Below the pieces are notes generated by a model. It was not told where the DNA came from and made no database searches. It saw only the letters and a program-made list of their open reading frames with translations. DNA of 64,000 bases. Origin: Methylobacterium soli (GTDB lineage Bacteria > Pseudomonadota > Alphaproteobacteria > Rhizobiales > Beijerinckiaceae). Positions 1 through 9,429 of the stretch are shown piece by piece. Positions within the stretch are counted from its first letter, which is position 1. Every line of letters starts with the position of its first letter. The position numbers were made by a program, and so were the translations under genes. The DNA is taken from positions 1 to 64,000 of the forward strand of contig NZ_VZZK01000010.1 of NCBI RefSeq assembly GCF_008806385.1, given 5' to 3'.

Positions 1-480
1 GGTGCGCGTTATCCGGAGAAGTCGCATCCCTCACCCGGTCGGCTCGCGCCGACTCGACCTCTCCCGAACGGGAGAGGTGGGGCGCACGGGCCTCGGTCAT
101 GCCGCCGGTCCGGGACGCCAGAGGCGAGCCCAGAATGCGCGGCGGCTGTCGGAACTGGCGCAAATGACGCGACGCGCCCCCTCTCCCGTGCGGGAGAGGG
201 TTGGGGTGAGGGGTGCGCGTTATCCGGAAAGGCCGCACCCCTCACCCGGTCGGCTCGCGCCGACTCGACCTCTCCCGGACGAGAGAGGTGGGGCGTATCG
301 TCGTTCAGGGCTCCGCTTCGCGGTCTCGGGATGCGGGCGCAGGTGGCGCAACGCGCTCCCGTGCGGAAGAGGATGGGGGTGAGGGCTGCGCGTTATCCGG
401 AAAAGCCGCATCCCTGCCCCGTTCCGCTATCGCGGATTCGACCTCTCCCGGAGGGGAGAGGTGAGGTGCCCCGCCGCGGG
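1..480. repeat. Palindromic intergenic repeat cluster
   Basis: At least three degenerate units of one repeat. Cores of the form CCTCTCCCG..CGGGAGAGG lie at 58-77, 180-199, 269-288 and 442-461. A block TGCGCGTTATCCGGA recurs at 3-17, 214-228 and 387-401, and GGTGAGG/CCTCACC arms flank it. Open frames across the stretch simply read the palindromes and are not genes. The same family reappears inside the 3' end of mnmG (62990-63416). The left end is cut by the window. Confidence 0.85.
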
Positions 481-512
481 TGCCCGTCCCTGCTGCGGCA
501 GCGCGCGTGGGC

Positions 513-1253
513 TCAATCCCCCTCGGGCCGGAAGACGTAGCCGAGGCCTCGCACGGTGCGGATGAAGCGGGGATTGGCCGGGTCCGGCTCGATCTTCTTG
601 CGGATGCGGTTGATGCGCACGTCGATGGCCCGGTCGAAGGCGTCGGGGTCGCGGGCATCCGCGAGGTCGAGGAGGCGCTCGCGGGTGAGCGCCCGCTTCG
701 GATGGTCGGCGAAGGCCTTGAGGAGGTCGTACTCGGAGCGGGTGAGGGGCTGCTCCAGGCCCGCGTCGTCGCGCAGCCGCAGGGAATCGGTCTCCAGCCA
801 CTTGGTCCCGAAGCGGATGCGGCGGGAGGGCGCCTCCCTGGGGGCCGGATCGGGCGCGGCGTCGGGCCGGGGCGCCGGCCCCTGCGCCCGGCGCAGGACC
901 GAGCGGACCCGCGCCACGAGCTCGCGCAATTCGCAGGGCTTCGACAGGTAATCGTCGGCCCCGAGCTCGAGGCCGACCACCCGGTCGATGGCGCTCGCGG
1001 TCGCGGTCAGCATGATGATCGGGATCGTGCTCCGGGCCTTGAGGTCGCGCACGATCGAGAGCCCGTCCTCCTCCGGCATGTTGAGGTCGAGGACGATGAG
1101 GTCGGGGCTGCGCCCGTCGAGATGGGCCCGCAGGGCGCGGCCGCCGTCGCAGAGGGCCACGTCGAACCCGTGCAGGCGCAGGTAGTCGCCGATCATCGCG
1201 CGCGCCTCTGCCTCGTCGTCCACCACGACGATGTGGGTCGGCCCGGTGCTCAT
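513..1253 (-). CDS. OmpR/PhoB-family response regulator
   Basis: Two-domain DNA-binding response regulator of 246 residues. The receiver domain (about residues 7-120) has the acidic pair in VVDDE, phospho-acceptor Asp56 in VLDLNMP and the conserved Lys105 in YLSKP. A winged-helix effector follows (about 145-240) with the typical end RTVRGLGYVFRPEGD. I chose the ATG at 1253 because GGAGCGGGGG lies just upstream; a longer form from 1289 would add 12 unsupported residues. It is divergent from the histidine kinase at 1706, so the two may form a two-component pair. The stimulus cannot be read from the sequence. Confidence 0.93.
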   Translation of the reverse strand: MSTGPTHIVVVDDEAEARAMIGDYLRLHGFDVALCDGGRALRAHLDGRSPDLIVLDLNMPEEDGLSIVRDLKARSTIPIIMLTATASAIDRVVGLELGADDYLSKPCELRELVARVRSVLRRAQGPAPRPDAAPDPAPREAPSRRIRFGTKWLETDSLRLRDDAGLEQPLTRSEYDLLKAFADHPKRALTRERLLDLADARDPDAFDRAIDVRINRIRKKIEPDPANPRFIRTVRGLGYVFRPEGD

Positions 1254-1705
1254 CCCCCGCTCCGGGCTGATCGATTGAGGAACAGGCACATCATCTCGGG
1301 AGCCGGAGGATCTCGCATCACGGGCCGCGCCGCCGGGCGGCTCTCGGTGCCATTACGCGGCAGGATTGTACAGTGCACCATTCATGCCTCTCTGGCGACG
1401 CGGCACCGCCATCTATCAACGACCGGTTTCCGGGCGGCGCGAGATCGGCGGCCCGGGCCGGCGAGCTTGACGGAATCATCGGAGGCCCGGCGCCGACCTG
1501 CCGCTCCAAGATTGCAGCAAGATTTCGTCCCGATCACCACCGGCGTGACCTTGCCGCGCACGGGCGAAAGCACGCGCGGATCGGTGCAGTTCCGCACGCA
1601 ATCCACCGCAGATGGGCCACAATGGGGATTCAACTTCAGGGCGATTCAGGGCAAACCCTGACGCGCCGCCCGCGCCAGTCGCCGCAGGGCAACCGGGGCC
1701 TCGGA

Positions 1706-3451
1706 ATGGACGACGACATCCTCCACCTCATCCCCGACGAGGTCGGCGAGCCCCCCCAGCGCGGCGGCGCCTGGACGATCGCGGTGGTGGATGACGACCC
1801 GGCCGTGCACGAGGGCACCCGCTACGCGCTGGCCGATTACCGGCTCGACGGGCGCGGCCTCGAGATCCTCTCGGCCCATTCCGCCGCCGAGGCACGCGGG
1901 CTCCTCGCCGCGCGCCGCGACGTCGCGGTGGTGCTCCTCGACGTGGTGATGGAAACCGACGATGCGGGCCTCGCCCTCGTCGACTACATCCGCCGCGACC
2001 TGCGTGAGGAGACCGCCCGCATCATCCTGCGCACGGGCCAGCCGGGCCAGGCGCCCGAGCGGCGCGTCATCGTCGATTACGACATCAACGACTACAAGGC
2101 GAAGACGGAGCTGACCGCCGACAAGCTCTTCACCAGCCTGACCGCGGCTCTTCGCGCCTACCAGCAGCTGAAGCGCCTCGACGAGACCCGGCGGGGCCTC
2201 GAGATCATCATCGACGCGGCGCCCATGCTCCTCGACCACAAGTCGATGCAGCGCCTGGCCGAGGGCATGCTGACCCAGGTCGCCTCCCTCCTCAACGTCG
2301 CCTGCGCGGGGATCCTGGTGCTCCGCGAGAGCGGCGGGACGGACGAGCGCTTCTGCGTGCTGGCGGGCTCGGGCTGCTACCACCACTACGTTGCGCGCGA
2401 GCCCGCCTGGCCCCTCGACGACGACGTGCACCCGATCGTCGCGCGCACCTTCACGGAGCGCCGGCACAGCTTCGGCACGCCCTGCTCGACCCTCTACCTG
2501 CAGACCTCGACGGGCAGCGAGATCGTCGCCCTGATCGACGCCGACCGCTCGCTCTCCGAGACCGACCGGGCTCTGATCGACCTGTTCACGAGCCGGCTCT
2601 CGATCGCCTTCGACAACGTGATCCTGTACGAGCAGCTGCAGCGGGCCAATGTCGGCCTGGAGCAGCGGGTGGTGGAGCGCACCGCCGAGCTGATCCGGGC
2701 GAACCGGCGCCTCGCCATGCAGCGCTCGGACCTGCGCCGGGCCAACGGGCTCAAGACCGAGATCCTCGGCACCATCGCGCACGACCTCAAGAACCCGCTG
2801 GCGGTGATCCTCGGCCGGGCCGAGATGCTCACCGACATGACCGGCCTGACGCCCCCGCCCCTCGAGCAGATGCGGGCCCAGGTCGACCATGTCCGCAGCT
2901 CGGCCAAGCGCCTGACCGGGATGATCGAGAGCCTGATGGCCGATGCCATGACGGATGCCCTCGACATCACCCTGCGGCGCGAGCCCGTCGACCTCGCCGC
3001 CCTCGTCCGCGAGGTCTGCGCCGCCAACCAGCCGCTGGCCGACCTCAAGGACCAGGGCCTGGAGGCGGTCCTGCCCGAGGAGCTCTATCTCTGCGGCGAC
3101 GGCGAGCGCCTGCGCGAGGCGATCGACAACCTGATCTCCAACGCCATCAAGTACAGCTTCCCCGGCGGCGCCATCACGGTCCGGGCCTGGCGCGACGGGG
3201 TCGAGACCGTCTGCGCCGTGAGCGACCAGGGGCCGGGCCTGTCGCCCGAGGATGCGGGCCGCGTCTTCGGCCGCTTCCAGCGCCTCTCGGCCAAGCCCAC
3301 CGGCGGCGAGGGCTCCACCGGGCTCGGCCTCTCCATCGTCAAGCGCATCGCCGAGCTCCATGGCGGCCGGGCCAGCGCCGAGAGTCCCGGGCCCGGCGCG
3401 GGCGCCACCTTCGCGATCCGCTTCCCCAACATCGCGGTCGAGCTGCTATAG
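1706..3451 (+). CDS. Hybrid histidine kinase, REC-DUF3369-HisKA-HATPase
   Basis: Soluble sensor kinase of 581 residues with no membrane segment. Order: N-terminal receiver domain (TIAVVDDDPAVHEG, acceptor Asp in VVLLDVVME); a DUF3369 region including LEIIIDAAPMLLDHKS and a GAF-like part; a coiled linker (LEQRVVERTAELIRANRRL); the HisKA H-box TIAHDLKNPLAVILG; and the ATPase domain with N-box IDNLISNAIKYS and G-boxes SDQGPGLSPED and GSTGLGLSIVKRI. The N-terminal receiver suggests it takes phosphate or signal from another kinase. Start ATG 1706 directly precedes the conserved part; in-frame sequence upstream to 1373 looks non-coding. Divergent partner: regulator at 513-1253. Confidence 0.9.
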   Translation: MDDDILHLIPDEVGEPPQRGGAWTIAVVDDDPAVHEGTRYALADYRLDGRGLEILSAHSAAEARGLLAARRDVAVVLLDVVMETDDAGLALVDYIRRDLREETARIILRTGQPGQAPERRVIVDYDINDYKAKTELTADKLFTSLTAALRAYQQLKRLDETRRGLEIIIDAAPMLLDHKSMQRLAEGMLTQVASLLNVACAGILVLRESGGTDERFCVLAGSGCYHHYVAREPAWPLDDDVHPIVARTFTERRHSFGTPCSTLYLQTSTGSEIVALIDADRSLSETDRALIDLFTSRLSIAFDNVILYEQLQRANVGLEQRVVERTAELIRANRRLAMQRSDLRRANGLKTEILGTIAHDLKNPLAVILGRAEMLTDMTGLTPPPLEQMRAQVDHVRSSAKRLTGMIESLMADAMTDALDITLRREPVDLAALVREVCAANQPLADLKDQGLEAVLPEELYLCGDGERLREAIDNLISNAIKYSFPGGAITVRAWRDGVETVCAVSDQGPGLSPEDAGRVFGRFQRLSAKPTGGEGSTGLGLSIVKRIAELHGGRASAESPGPGAGATFAIRFPNIAVELL

Positions 3452-3840
3452 GCTCGGCCCTCACCATTCGCGGCGGCGCCCGGAATCGGTACCCGCGGCC
3501 GGAAGCGTAGGCCCTCCGACCCTGCGGGAGCCGTGCCGCGGTACGGCCGGCGAAATCGTTCATGACTTGTTCAGTTCGCAGGGAGACAGAGCGCGAGACT
3601 GAGCGCTTGCGTACTCTCCCTTGCCGGCGCCCGCAGGAGGCGGTTCCATCCAAAGACTTATCCGAGTCGGGCCCTGCCCGACCCTCGCGCCGGCCCCCGC
3701 CATTCGGGCCGAATCGTGCCGAGGAGGGTCGTCAAGATGTGGACGGCCCCGCGACCCGAAGGTTACAAACGTCAAGCTTGGTGAGTCGTCGCGCGGCCTC
3801 AACCAGGCGTTCGTTGCAGCCTTAGGGGAATAAAAGACCC
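3452..3840. other. Intergenic region with probable promoter for the next small gene
   Basis: There is no credible gene here. It includes the near-perfect palindrome GCCGTGCCGCGGTACGGC shortly after the kinase stop, and GTTACAAACGTCAAGCTTGG, AT-richer than its surroundings, about 70 bp before the gene at 3841. No clear -35/-10 could be assigned. Confidence 0.5.
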
Positions 3841-4062
3841 ATGCAGAACATAACCGTGACTGCCCGCGAGCGTGACACTGTTCTGGCAGCGTTACGCTAT
3901 TATCAATTCTATCGGATGCAGGGTCATCCCTTCGATCCTCGCCAGGATCATCTTATCGATGCGATCGCCAGCGAGACCGGCGAGGCGCTCGACATTGCTG
4001 AGGTCGACGATCTGTGCGCCGGCCTGAACGGAAATAAGCACGCGCTCTGCGCTTCCGCTTGA
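3841..4062 (+). CDS. Small hypothetical protein, 73 residues
   Basis: Compact soluble protein starting MQNITVTARERDTVLAAL, without signal peptide or membrane segment. Residues 6-45 look helical and include RYYQFYRMQG; the end has two cysteines. The codon choice is less GC-biased than the neighbours (GTTACGCTATTATCAATTC), which may indicate a highly expressed or recently acquired gene. The start is ATG 3841, preceded by GGGGAATAAAAGACCC, which could serve as the ribosome site. No family was recognised and the neighbours give no functional hint. Confidence 0.7.
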   Translation: MQNITVTARERDTVLAALRYYQFYRMQGHPFDPRQDHLIDAIASETGEALDIAEVDDLCAGLNGNKHALCASA

Positions 4063-4117
4063 AGCGTTCAGCGGGGCGGAGCCGATCCGCCCCGATCCCG
4101 CACCGCGTTGGCTTCGT

Positions 4118-4252
4118 TCAGAAAACGCCCGCCAGCCGCACCACCGCCCGCTGCGGATCCGGCTTGCCCGGCAGGTCGATCAGGCCCGGCACCAGAAGGG
4201 CGTAGCCCGTCAGGATCGTGCCGGCCGCGAAAATCTTGATGATGTCCCGCAT
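4118..4252 (-). CDS. Small single-span membrane protein, 44 residues
   Basis: Starts MRDIIKIFAAGTILTGYALL, one hydrophobic helix (about residues 5-24), then a short polar tail. The ATG at 4252 is preceded by AGGGGACACAACC, a good ribosome site, which favours this short form over a longer in-frame reading from 4543 that runs through non-coding DNA. Function unknown. Confidence 0.55.
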   Translation of the reverse strand: MRDIIKIFAAGTILTGYALLVPGLIDLPGKPDPQRAVVRLAGVF

Positions 4253-4754
4253 GGTTGTGTCCCCTCGTGTCGAGCCCGGTGGTCCGGCGTCTCTCGTTGA
4301 GGCGGTGATGTAAGCGCGGCTTTTTGCCTGCGGATTTCGTCGAACGCCTCGAATATTGCGTTGCGGGCGCAACCTTGAGCGTCTCGTTCCGCGCTCGTTG
4401 AAACTTCCGGGCGCCCGGATCCGTAGCGCGCCCTGTTCCCCTCGTGGGAGCGGGTGTGGGTGCGGGAAGCCGGCGGGCCGAACCTTGGCTCTCGCGCCAG
4501 CCAACGGGAGACCGGCGTCCGACCGGCTGACACGGCGTGCCAATGCGCCGGCGGGCGGTGGCCCAGGCCTTGACGCTCAGGGCCTGGAACGCGGGTCTCA
4601 GGTCTCGGGAACACCCATGGAGCGGGCGGGGCGTCCTTGCGGGCGCTCCGCCTCTTCGACTTTCCCACGTTCTCTTCGGCTTTCCCGCGCTCCGAAAAAT
4701 GTCCTAAGCAGGACCAGCACCGGCGCCGAAGACCGGCCGCGAGGACGAGGGGAA
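4253..4754. other. Intergenic region with repeat relic
   Basis: About 500 bp without a supportable gene. Around 4430-4475 it holds CCCCTCGTGGGAGCGGGTGT, a decayed version of the CTCTCCCG..CGGGAGAG repeat seen at 1-480. The last 40 bases probably hold the promoter and ribosome site (GAGGACGAGGGGAA) of the gene at 4755. Confidence 0.5.
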
Positions 4755-5582
4755 ATGGGTTCGATGTCGCTCCGGCGCCTCCCGCATCCGGCCGGATGGG
4801 GGGCGCTCGTTCTCTTGCTCGTTCTCTTGCTCGTTCACTTGCTCGTCTTCTTGCTCGCGGCCCTCGCCCCGGCCCGGGCCGCGGAGGAGAGCGCCGCGAT
4901 GGCCCTGGTCGTCTCCGTCGACGTCTCCCAATCCGTCGACGAGGCCCGCTTCCGCCTGCAGATGGAGGGCATCGCCGAGGCCCTGGAGGATCCGGCCGTG
5001 CTCGCGGCGATCACGGGCAATCCCGGCGGCATCCTGTTCTCGCTCGTCACCTGGGCCGACAAGGCGGCCCTGACGCTACCCTGGACCCGCATCGCCACGC
5101 GGGGCGACGCGGCGGCGGTCGCGGGCCGCGTGCGCGCGCTGCCGCGCCAGGCCGGCACCTTCACGTGCCTCGGCCAGATGCTCCGGACGGTCTCGGCAAG
5201 CGTGCTGCCCGCTCTCCCGGTCCCGGCCGACCGGGTGGTGATCGACGTCTCGGGCGACGGGATCGACAATTGCGCCGACCCGGAGGCGATCCACGACGAG
5301 CGCGACGGCCTGCTCGCCGCCGGCGCCACCATCAACGGCCTGCCGATCCTGGTGCCGGGGGAGAACGACGTGGTCGGGGTCGGGGCCTTCCGGGCACCGG
5401 GCTACGGCCTGCGCGCGTTGCGGGAGGGCGGCGAGACCACCCTCGACCGCTGGTACAAGGCCCACGTGACGGGCGGGCCCGCCGCCTTCGTCCTGGCGGC
5501 CCGGGGCTACGGCGATTTCGCGCGGGCGCTGCGCCAGAAATTCGTGATCGAGATCAGCGCCCTGTCGTCATCCCCGCGCTGA
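4755..5582 (+). CDS. Secreted DUF1194 (VWA-like) protein
   Basis: 275 residues. A signal peptide (about residues 1-42, ending PARAAEE) has a hydrophobic core built from four 12-bp tandem repeats encoding LVLL/LVLL/LVHL/LVFL (4806-4853). The mature part is DUF1194, a von Willebrand A-like fold: VVSVDVSQSVDEARF gives a MIDAS-like DxSxS, followed by VVIDVSGDGIDNC. The family is typically periplasmic and of unknown role. ATG 4755 has GAGGACGAGGGGAA upstream. The convergent small gene at 5605 faces it. Confidence 0.85.
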   Translation: MGSMSLRRLPHPAGWGALVLLLVLLLVHLLVFLLAALAPARAAEESAAMALVVSVDVSQSVDEARFRLQMEGIAEALEDPAVLAAITGNPGGILFSLVTWADKAALTLPWTRIATRGDAAAVAGRVRALPRQAGTFTCLGQMLRTVSASVLPALPVPADRVVIDVSGDGIDNCADPEAIHDERDGLLAAGATINGLPILVPGENDVVGVGAFRAPGYGLRALREGGETTLDRWYKAHVTGGPAAFVLAARGYGDFARALRQKFVIEISALSSSPR

Positions 5583-5604
5583 CCGGCGCGCGGCACCGTG
5601 CCCA

Positions 5605-5988
5605 TCAGGGGGCCGCCTGGAGCTGCTGCTTGGCGCGGCCGACCGCCGCCTCGCAGGCGCTCGCATCGCCCTTCTTGTCGGCGGTCCTGGCCTCGTCGAG
5701 CGCGACCTTGGCTTGCTGCGCCTTGTCGCCGCCCTGGCCGGCCTGGGCGGATTTCTCCGGAGGCGCCTCGGGGACGGCCGGGGCGCTTCCGGTCGAGCCC
5801 GTCACGCCCTGTCCCTCGCGCGCGCCCGCGGTCGCCTTGCCGCTGGTGGAGGCCGAGATCGCCTCGGTGGCCTCGGTCTTCACCCGCTTCTCCAGGGTGG
5901 CGATCTGATCGCCGCAGGGCGAGGCCAGGGCGGGGCCCGCGAGCCCCGCGGCCAGGAGGGACACCAGGGGCCAAACAATACGCGTCAT
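5605..5988 (-). CDS. Hypothetical exported protein
   Basis: 127 residues with a clear Sec signal peptide (MTRIVWPLVSLLAAGLAGPALAS, cleavage near residue 22). The mature part has one Cys near the N-terminus and one near the C-terminus, flanking a Gly/Ala/Pro-rich linker (about 50-85), then a charged helix. The two cysteines could form a disulfide in the periplasm. No family recognised. It ends 22 bp from the convergent DUF1194 gene. Confidence 0.65.
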   Translation of the reverse strand: MTRIVWPLVSLLAAGLAGPALASPCGDQIATLEKRVKTEATEAISASTSGKATAGAREGQGVTGSTGSAPAVPEAPPEKSAQAGQGGDKAQQAKVALDEARTADKKGDASACEAAVGRAKQQLQAAP

Positions 5989-6222
5989 CGAAACATCCTC
6001 GGCTGGCGGCCGCGCGGTGGGGCGTCGGCGCGCGACGTGTCGGAGAACGCGTCGGGCGGGATCGCGATCCCTTTTTCACCGTCGCGCGTCCCGGCCGATG
6101 CACGGCAGGCCGGGCTCCTTTCCCCGGCATGACGAAGCCCGGGATCGCGCAATGCGGCACCGGGCTCGATCGGGTTGGGCAGGCCCGCCTCCGACCCGTC
6201 GGATCGGAGGCGGGCGCGAGGC

Positions 6223-8565
6223 TCACGCGCTCAGCTGGTCGCGGATCGGCAGCTGACGGACCCGCCGTCCCGTGGCGGCGAAGACCGCGTTGGCGATGGC
6301 CGGCGCCACCGGCGGCACGCCCGGCTCGCCGACGCCGCCGAGCGGCGCGTTGTAGTCGGGGTTCGGCAGCAGGTGCACGACGACTTCCGGCGAGGCATCG
6401 ATCCGGATGATCTCGTAGCCGTCGAAGTTGTTCTGCTGCGCACGGCCGTCCTTGAAGGTGATCTCGGAGGTGAGCGCGAGGCCCATCCCCATGACGACCG
6501 CGCCCTCCATCTGCGAGCGGACGCGCTCGGGGTTCACCTGCGGTCCGCAATCGATGGCGATGTGGACCTTCTTGACCGAGACCTGGCCCTTGTCGCTCAC
6601 CTCGACCTCGGCCGCGACCGACGTGTAGGTGACGAAGCTGTAATGCCCGGCGATGCCGAGGCCCCGGCCCTTGGCCAGCTTGCGGCCCCAGCCGATGCCG
6701 TTGGCCGTCGTCTCGATGACGCGGCGCAGGCGGCCCGTATCGATCGGGTAGAGCTTCGGGTCCTCGCCGTGGTTCCAGACGTCGCCGATGGAGGTCGGGT
6801 CGATCGTCCGGGCCGGCCCGATCAGGTCGAGGAGGTAATCCTTCGGATCGCGTCCCGCCTCATGCGCGAGCTCGGCCACGAAGGACTGGATCGCGAAGGC
6901 GTGCGGGATGTTCGAGACCGAGCGGAACCAGCCGATGCGCACATGCGCCGCGGCCTCTGGGTTCTCCAGCCGGATGTTGGGCAGGTTGAAGGGCGTGTTG
7001 ACGAGGCCCATGCCGAGCTCGAAAGGCAGCTCGTGCTTGGGGTCGGGCGCGAAGATCGAGCCGATCGTCGGCGCCGCGCTGCGGTGCAGCCACGCCACCG
7101 GCATGCCCTTCTCGTCGAGGCCGGCCTCCAGGCGCTCCACCGAGATGGTGTGATAGTAGCCGTGGTGGATGTCGTCCTCGCGCGTCCAGGTCAGCTTGAC
7201 CGGGACGCCCCCGACGGCCTGGCTGCAGAGCGCGGCCTCGACCACGTAATCGGGCTTCGACTTGCGGCCGAAGCCGCCGCCGAGCAGCGTCACGTTCACC
7301 TTGACCTTGTCGGCCGGGAGCTTGAGCGCCTTGACGAGGCGGTCATGCGCCGCCTGCGGCCCCTGAGTGCAGGCCCAGGCCTCGCAGGCGCCGTCCTTCA
7401 CCCACGCCACCGCGGCCGGGGGCTCCATCGGCGCCTGGACGAGGTGGGGCACGAAATACTCCGCCGTGACGCGCTTCTTGGCCTTGGCCATCGCGCCGTC
7501 GACGTCGCCCTGGTTGCGCACGACCTTGCCGGGGGCGCGCACCGCCTTCTCCAGCTCCTGGCGGAACGCGTCCGTGTCGTACTGGGCGTTCGGGCCGTCG
7601 TCCCAGGTGATCTTGAGGGCATCGCGGCCCTTCATGGCGGCCCAGGTGTTCTTGGCCACCACCGCGACGCCGCCGAGCGGCATGAACTCGGAGGGGATCT
7701 GGCCGCCGTCGATCTTGAAGATCTTCACGACGCCCGGGACCTTCTTGGCCTCGGTGTCGTCGAAGCTCGCGACCTTGCCGCCATAGACGGGGGGGCGGGC
7801 GACGAGCGCGTAGAGCATCCCGTCGAGGCGGGTGTCGAGGCCGTAGATCGCCTTGCCGGTCGTGATGTCCCGGTTGTCGATGAGGCCGATCTTGCCCTTG
7901 CCGATGTAGCGGAAATCGGAGGCCGGCTTGAGCTTGACGCTCTCGCGCGCGGGCACCGGGAGTTCGGCGGCGGCGGCCGCAACCTCGCCGTAGCCGAGCT
8001 GGCGCTTCGACTTGGCGTGGGTGAGGACGTGGTTCTGGGCCGTCACCTCGGCGACCGGCACGCCCCATTGCTTGGCGGCGGCCTCCCGCAGCATCAGGCG
8101 CGCGGCGGCGCCTGCGTGGCGGAAATGCTGGAAGAAGTGGCGCAGCGAGCGCGAGCCGTCGGTGTCCTGGTTGCCGAAGCGCTCTTCGTCGCCCCAGGCC
8201 TGCACGACCTTGACCTTGTCCCAGTCGGCCTCGAGCTCGTCGGCGACCACGAAGGCCACGGAGGTGCGCACGCCCTGGCCCATGTCGGAGCGGTGATTCG
8301 TCACCGTGACGGTGCCGTCCTGCGCGATGGCGACGAAGACCTTCGGATCATCGCGCCAGCCATGCGGCATGCCGTCGGCGCCGAATTTGGGGGCCTCCTT
8401 CTTGGCCTCCTCGGCCCTGGCGTGCTCGGGCAGCGAGAGGGCGAGCACGAAGGCGCCCAGGCCGCCGAGGATCGCGCGGCGGCTGACATTGGCGAGAACG
8501 GCCGGAACCTCGGCCGCGGGGGTCTCGGCCGCGAGTTCGGCCATCAGCTTGGCGTCGTGGATCAC
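6223..8565 (-). CDS. Molybdopterin-binding subunit of xanthine dehydrogenase-family oxidoreductase (IorB-like)
   Basis: Large catalytic subunit of a molybdenum hydroxylase, 780 residues. The N-terminus carries a twin-arginine signal ([16 protein letters not shown]), so the folded heterodimer is probably exported to the periplasm. Cofactor-binding motifs include [11 protein letters not shown] in the middle and [18 protein letters not shown] near the end. The layout matches isoquinoline 1-oxidoreductase beta-type proteins, which oxidise aldehydes or N-heterocycles; the substrate here is unknown. I chose GTG 8565 because it overlaps the iron-sulfur subunit stop by 4 nt (GTGA), implying coupling; ATG 8544 is an alternative. 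Confidence 0.9.
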   Translation of the reverse strand: MIHDAKLMAELAAETPAAEVPAVLANVSRRAILGGLGAFVLALSLPEHARAEEAKKEAPKFGADGMPHGWRDDPKVFVAIAQDGTVTVTNHRSDMGQGVRTSVAFVVADELEADWDKVKVVQAWGDEERFGNQDTDGSRSLRHFFQHFRHAGAAARLMLREAAAKQWGVPVAEVTAQNHVLTHAKSKRQLGYGEVAAAAAELPVPARESVKLKPASDFRYIGKGKIGLIDNRDITTGKAIYGLDTRLDGMLYALVARPPVYGGKVASFDDTEAKKVPGVVKIFKIDGGQIPSEFMPLGGVAVVAKNTWAAMKGRDALKITWDDGPNAQYDTDAFRQELEKAVRAPGKVVRNQGDVDGAMAKAKKRVTAEYFVPHLVQAPMEPPAAVAWVKDGACEAWACTQGPQAAHDRLVKALKLPADKVKVNVTLLGGGFGRKSKPDYVVEAALCSQAVGGVPVKLTWTREDDIHHGYYHTISVERLEAGLDEKGMPVAWLHRSAAPTIGSIFAPDPKHELPFELGMGLVNTPFNLPNIRLENPEAAAHVRIGWFRSVSNIPHAFAIQSFVAELAHEAGRDPKDYLLDLIGPARTIDPTSIGDVWNHGEDPKLYPIDTGRLRRVIETTANGIGWGRKLAKGRGLGIAGHYSFVTYTSVAAEVEVSDKGQVSVKKVHIAIDCGPQVNPERVRSQMEGAVVMGMGLALTSEITFKDGRAQQNNFDGYEIIRIDASPEVVVHLLPNPDYNAPLGGVGEPGVPPVAPAIANAVFAATGRRVRQLPIRDQLSA

Positions 8566-9050
8566 AGGCGCTCTCCCTTGTTGGCGGGCGCGGCGGCCGA
8601 ACCCTGGCCGGCGGCCTGGTGGATCGCGGCGCGGATGCGCGGATAAGTGCCGCAGCGGCAGAGATTGCCGCTCATGGCCTCGTCGATCTGCGCCTCGGTG
8701 GGCTTCGGGGTGTCCATGAGCAGCGAGGCCGCCTGCATCATCTGCCCGCACTGGCAGTAGCCGCACTGGGAGACGTTGAGGTCGCGCCACGCGACCTGCA
8801 CCGGGTGGTTGCCGTCCGGGGAGAGCCCCTCGATCGTCACCACGGCCTGTCCCTCGGCCGCCGAGATCGGCGTGACGCAGCCGCGCACGGCGGTGCCGCC
8901 GAGATGGATCGTGCAGGCGCCGCAGAGGGCCGCGCCGCAGCCGAACTTGGTCCCGGTGAGGCCGAGCTCGTCGCGCAGGTACCAGAGCAGCGGCATGTCG
9001 GGATCGCCGTCGAAGCTGCGCTCAGCTCCGTTCACGGTCAGTTTGATCAT
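8562..9050 (-). CDS. 2Fe-2S subunit of xanthine dehydrogenase-family oxidoreductase (IorA-like)
   Basis: Small electron-transfer subunit, 162 residues, first gene of a two-gene operon with the molybdopterin subunit. The N-terminal plant-ferredoxin-like cluster site reads [14 protein letters not shown]; the C-terminal helical cluster site has [10 protein letters not shown] and [12 protein letters not shown]. Together these bind two 2Fe-2S centres. No signal peptide, as expected if it is carried out with its Tat partner. Start choice: AGGA lies 8 nt before ATG 9050; ATGs at 9056 and 9068 are possible. Confidence 0.9.
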   Translation of the reverse strand: MIKLTVNGAERSFDGDPDMPLLWYLRDELGLTGTKFGCGAALCGACTIHLGGTAVRGCVTPISAAEGQAVVTIEGLSPDGNHPVQVAWRDLNVSQCGYCQCGQMMQAASLLMDTPKPTEAQIDEAMSGNLCRCGTYPRIRAAIHQAAGQGSAAAPANKGERL

Positions 9051-9429
9051 CAGCATCGTCCTATCCATGGGTCGCTCGCGCCGGGCGGATCGGACCCGCT
9101 GCCGCCACGCGACCAAGTACGGTTCGGCCTGGCTCCCACACCGGATTCAACCGGCCTGCGAGCGCTCCTGTTCGCCTGATGTACGGGCAGGGCGACGGGA
9201 TGCCGCCCGGAAGACTACGAGAACGCGACGCGGGCCCGCGATGGCTGCCCCATCCCGGACGGCGCGAGGGCCGGCCAGGATTGAGAGCCGCCCCCGGCCC
9301 GCATTCTTTCCTCAGAATGACTTCAATCTATGACAGAGGCCTCGCGTCGTGCAACGCGGGCATCGCCCCAAAGGGCGCTTCGCCTTGCGCCGGGTGCATG
9401 GCGCGTAACTTTTCGCACCAAGCAGGCGC
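9051..9429. other. Intergenic region between Fe-S subunit gene and kup
   Basis: About 380 bp lying upstream of the molybdenum-hydroxylase operon and downstream of kup, both on the minus strand. I see no gene, RNA, or convincing U-tract terminator in it. Confidence 0.45.

Noticed and set aside
2..464. Short frames of 60-130 codons across the 5' repeat cluster
   Set aside because: They read the palindromic repeats on both strands and have no other sequence signature.
1646..3361. Long open frame (571 codons) on the minus strand opposite the histidine kinase
   Set aside because: Antisense shadow of a well-supported gene; its Asp/Gly/Arg/Val-rich composition is what GC-rich codons give in this frame, with no domain.
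6175..8646. 823-codon plus-strand frame opposite the molybdenum hydroxylase gene
   Set aside because: Shadow of the conserved catalytic subunit; no family motifs and His/Arg/Asp/Leu-rich composition.
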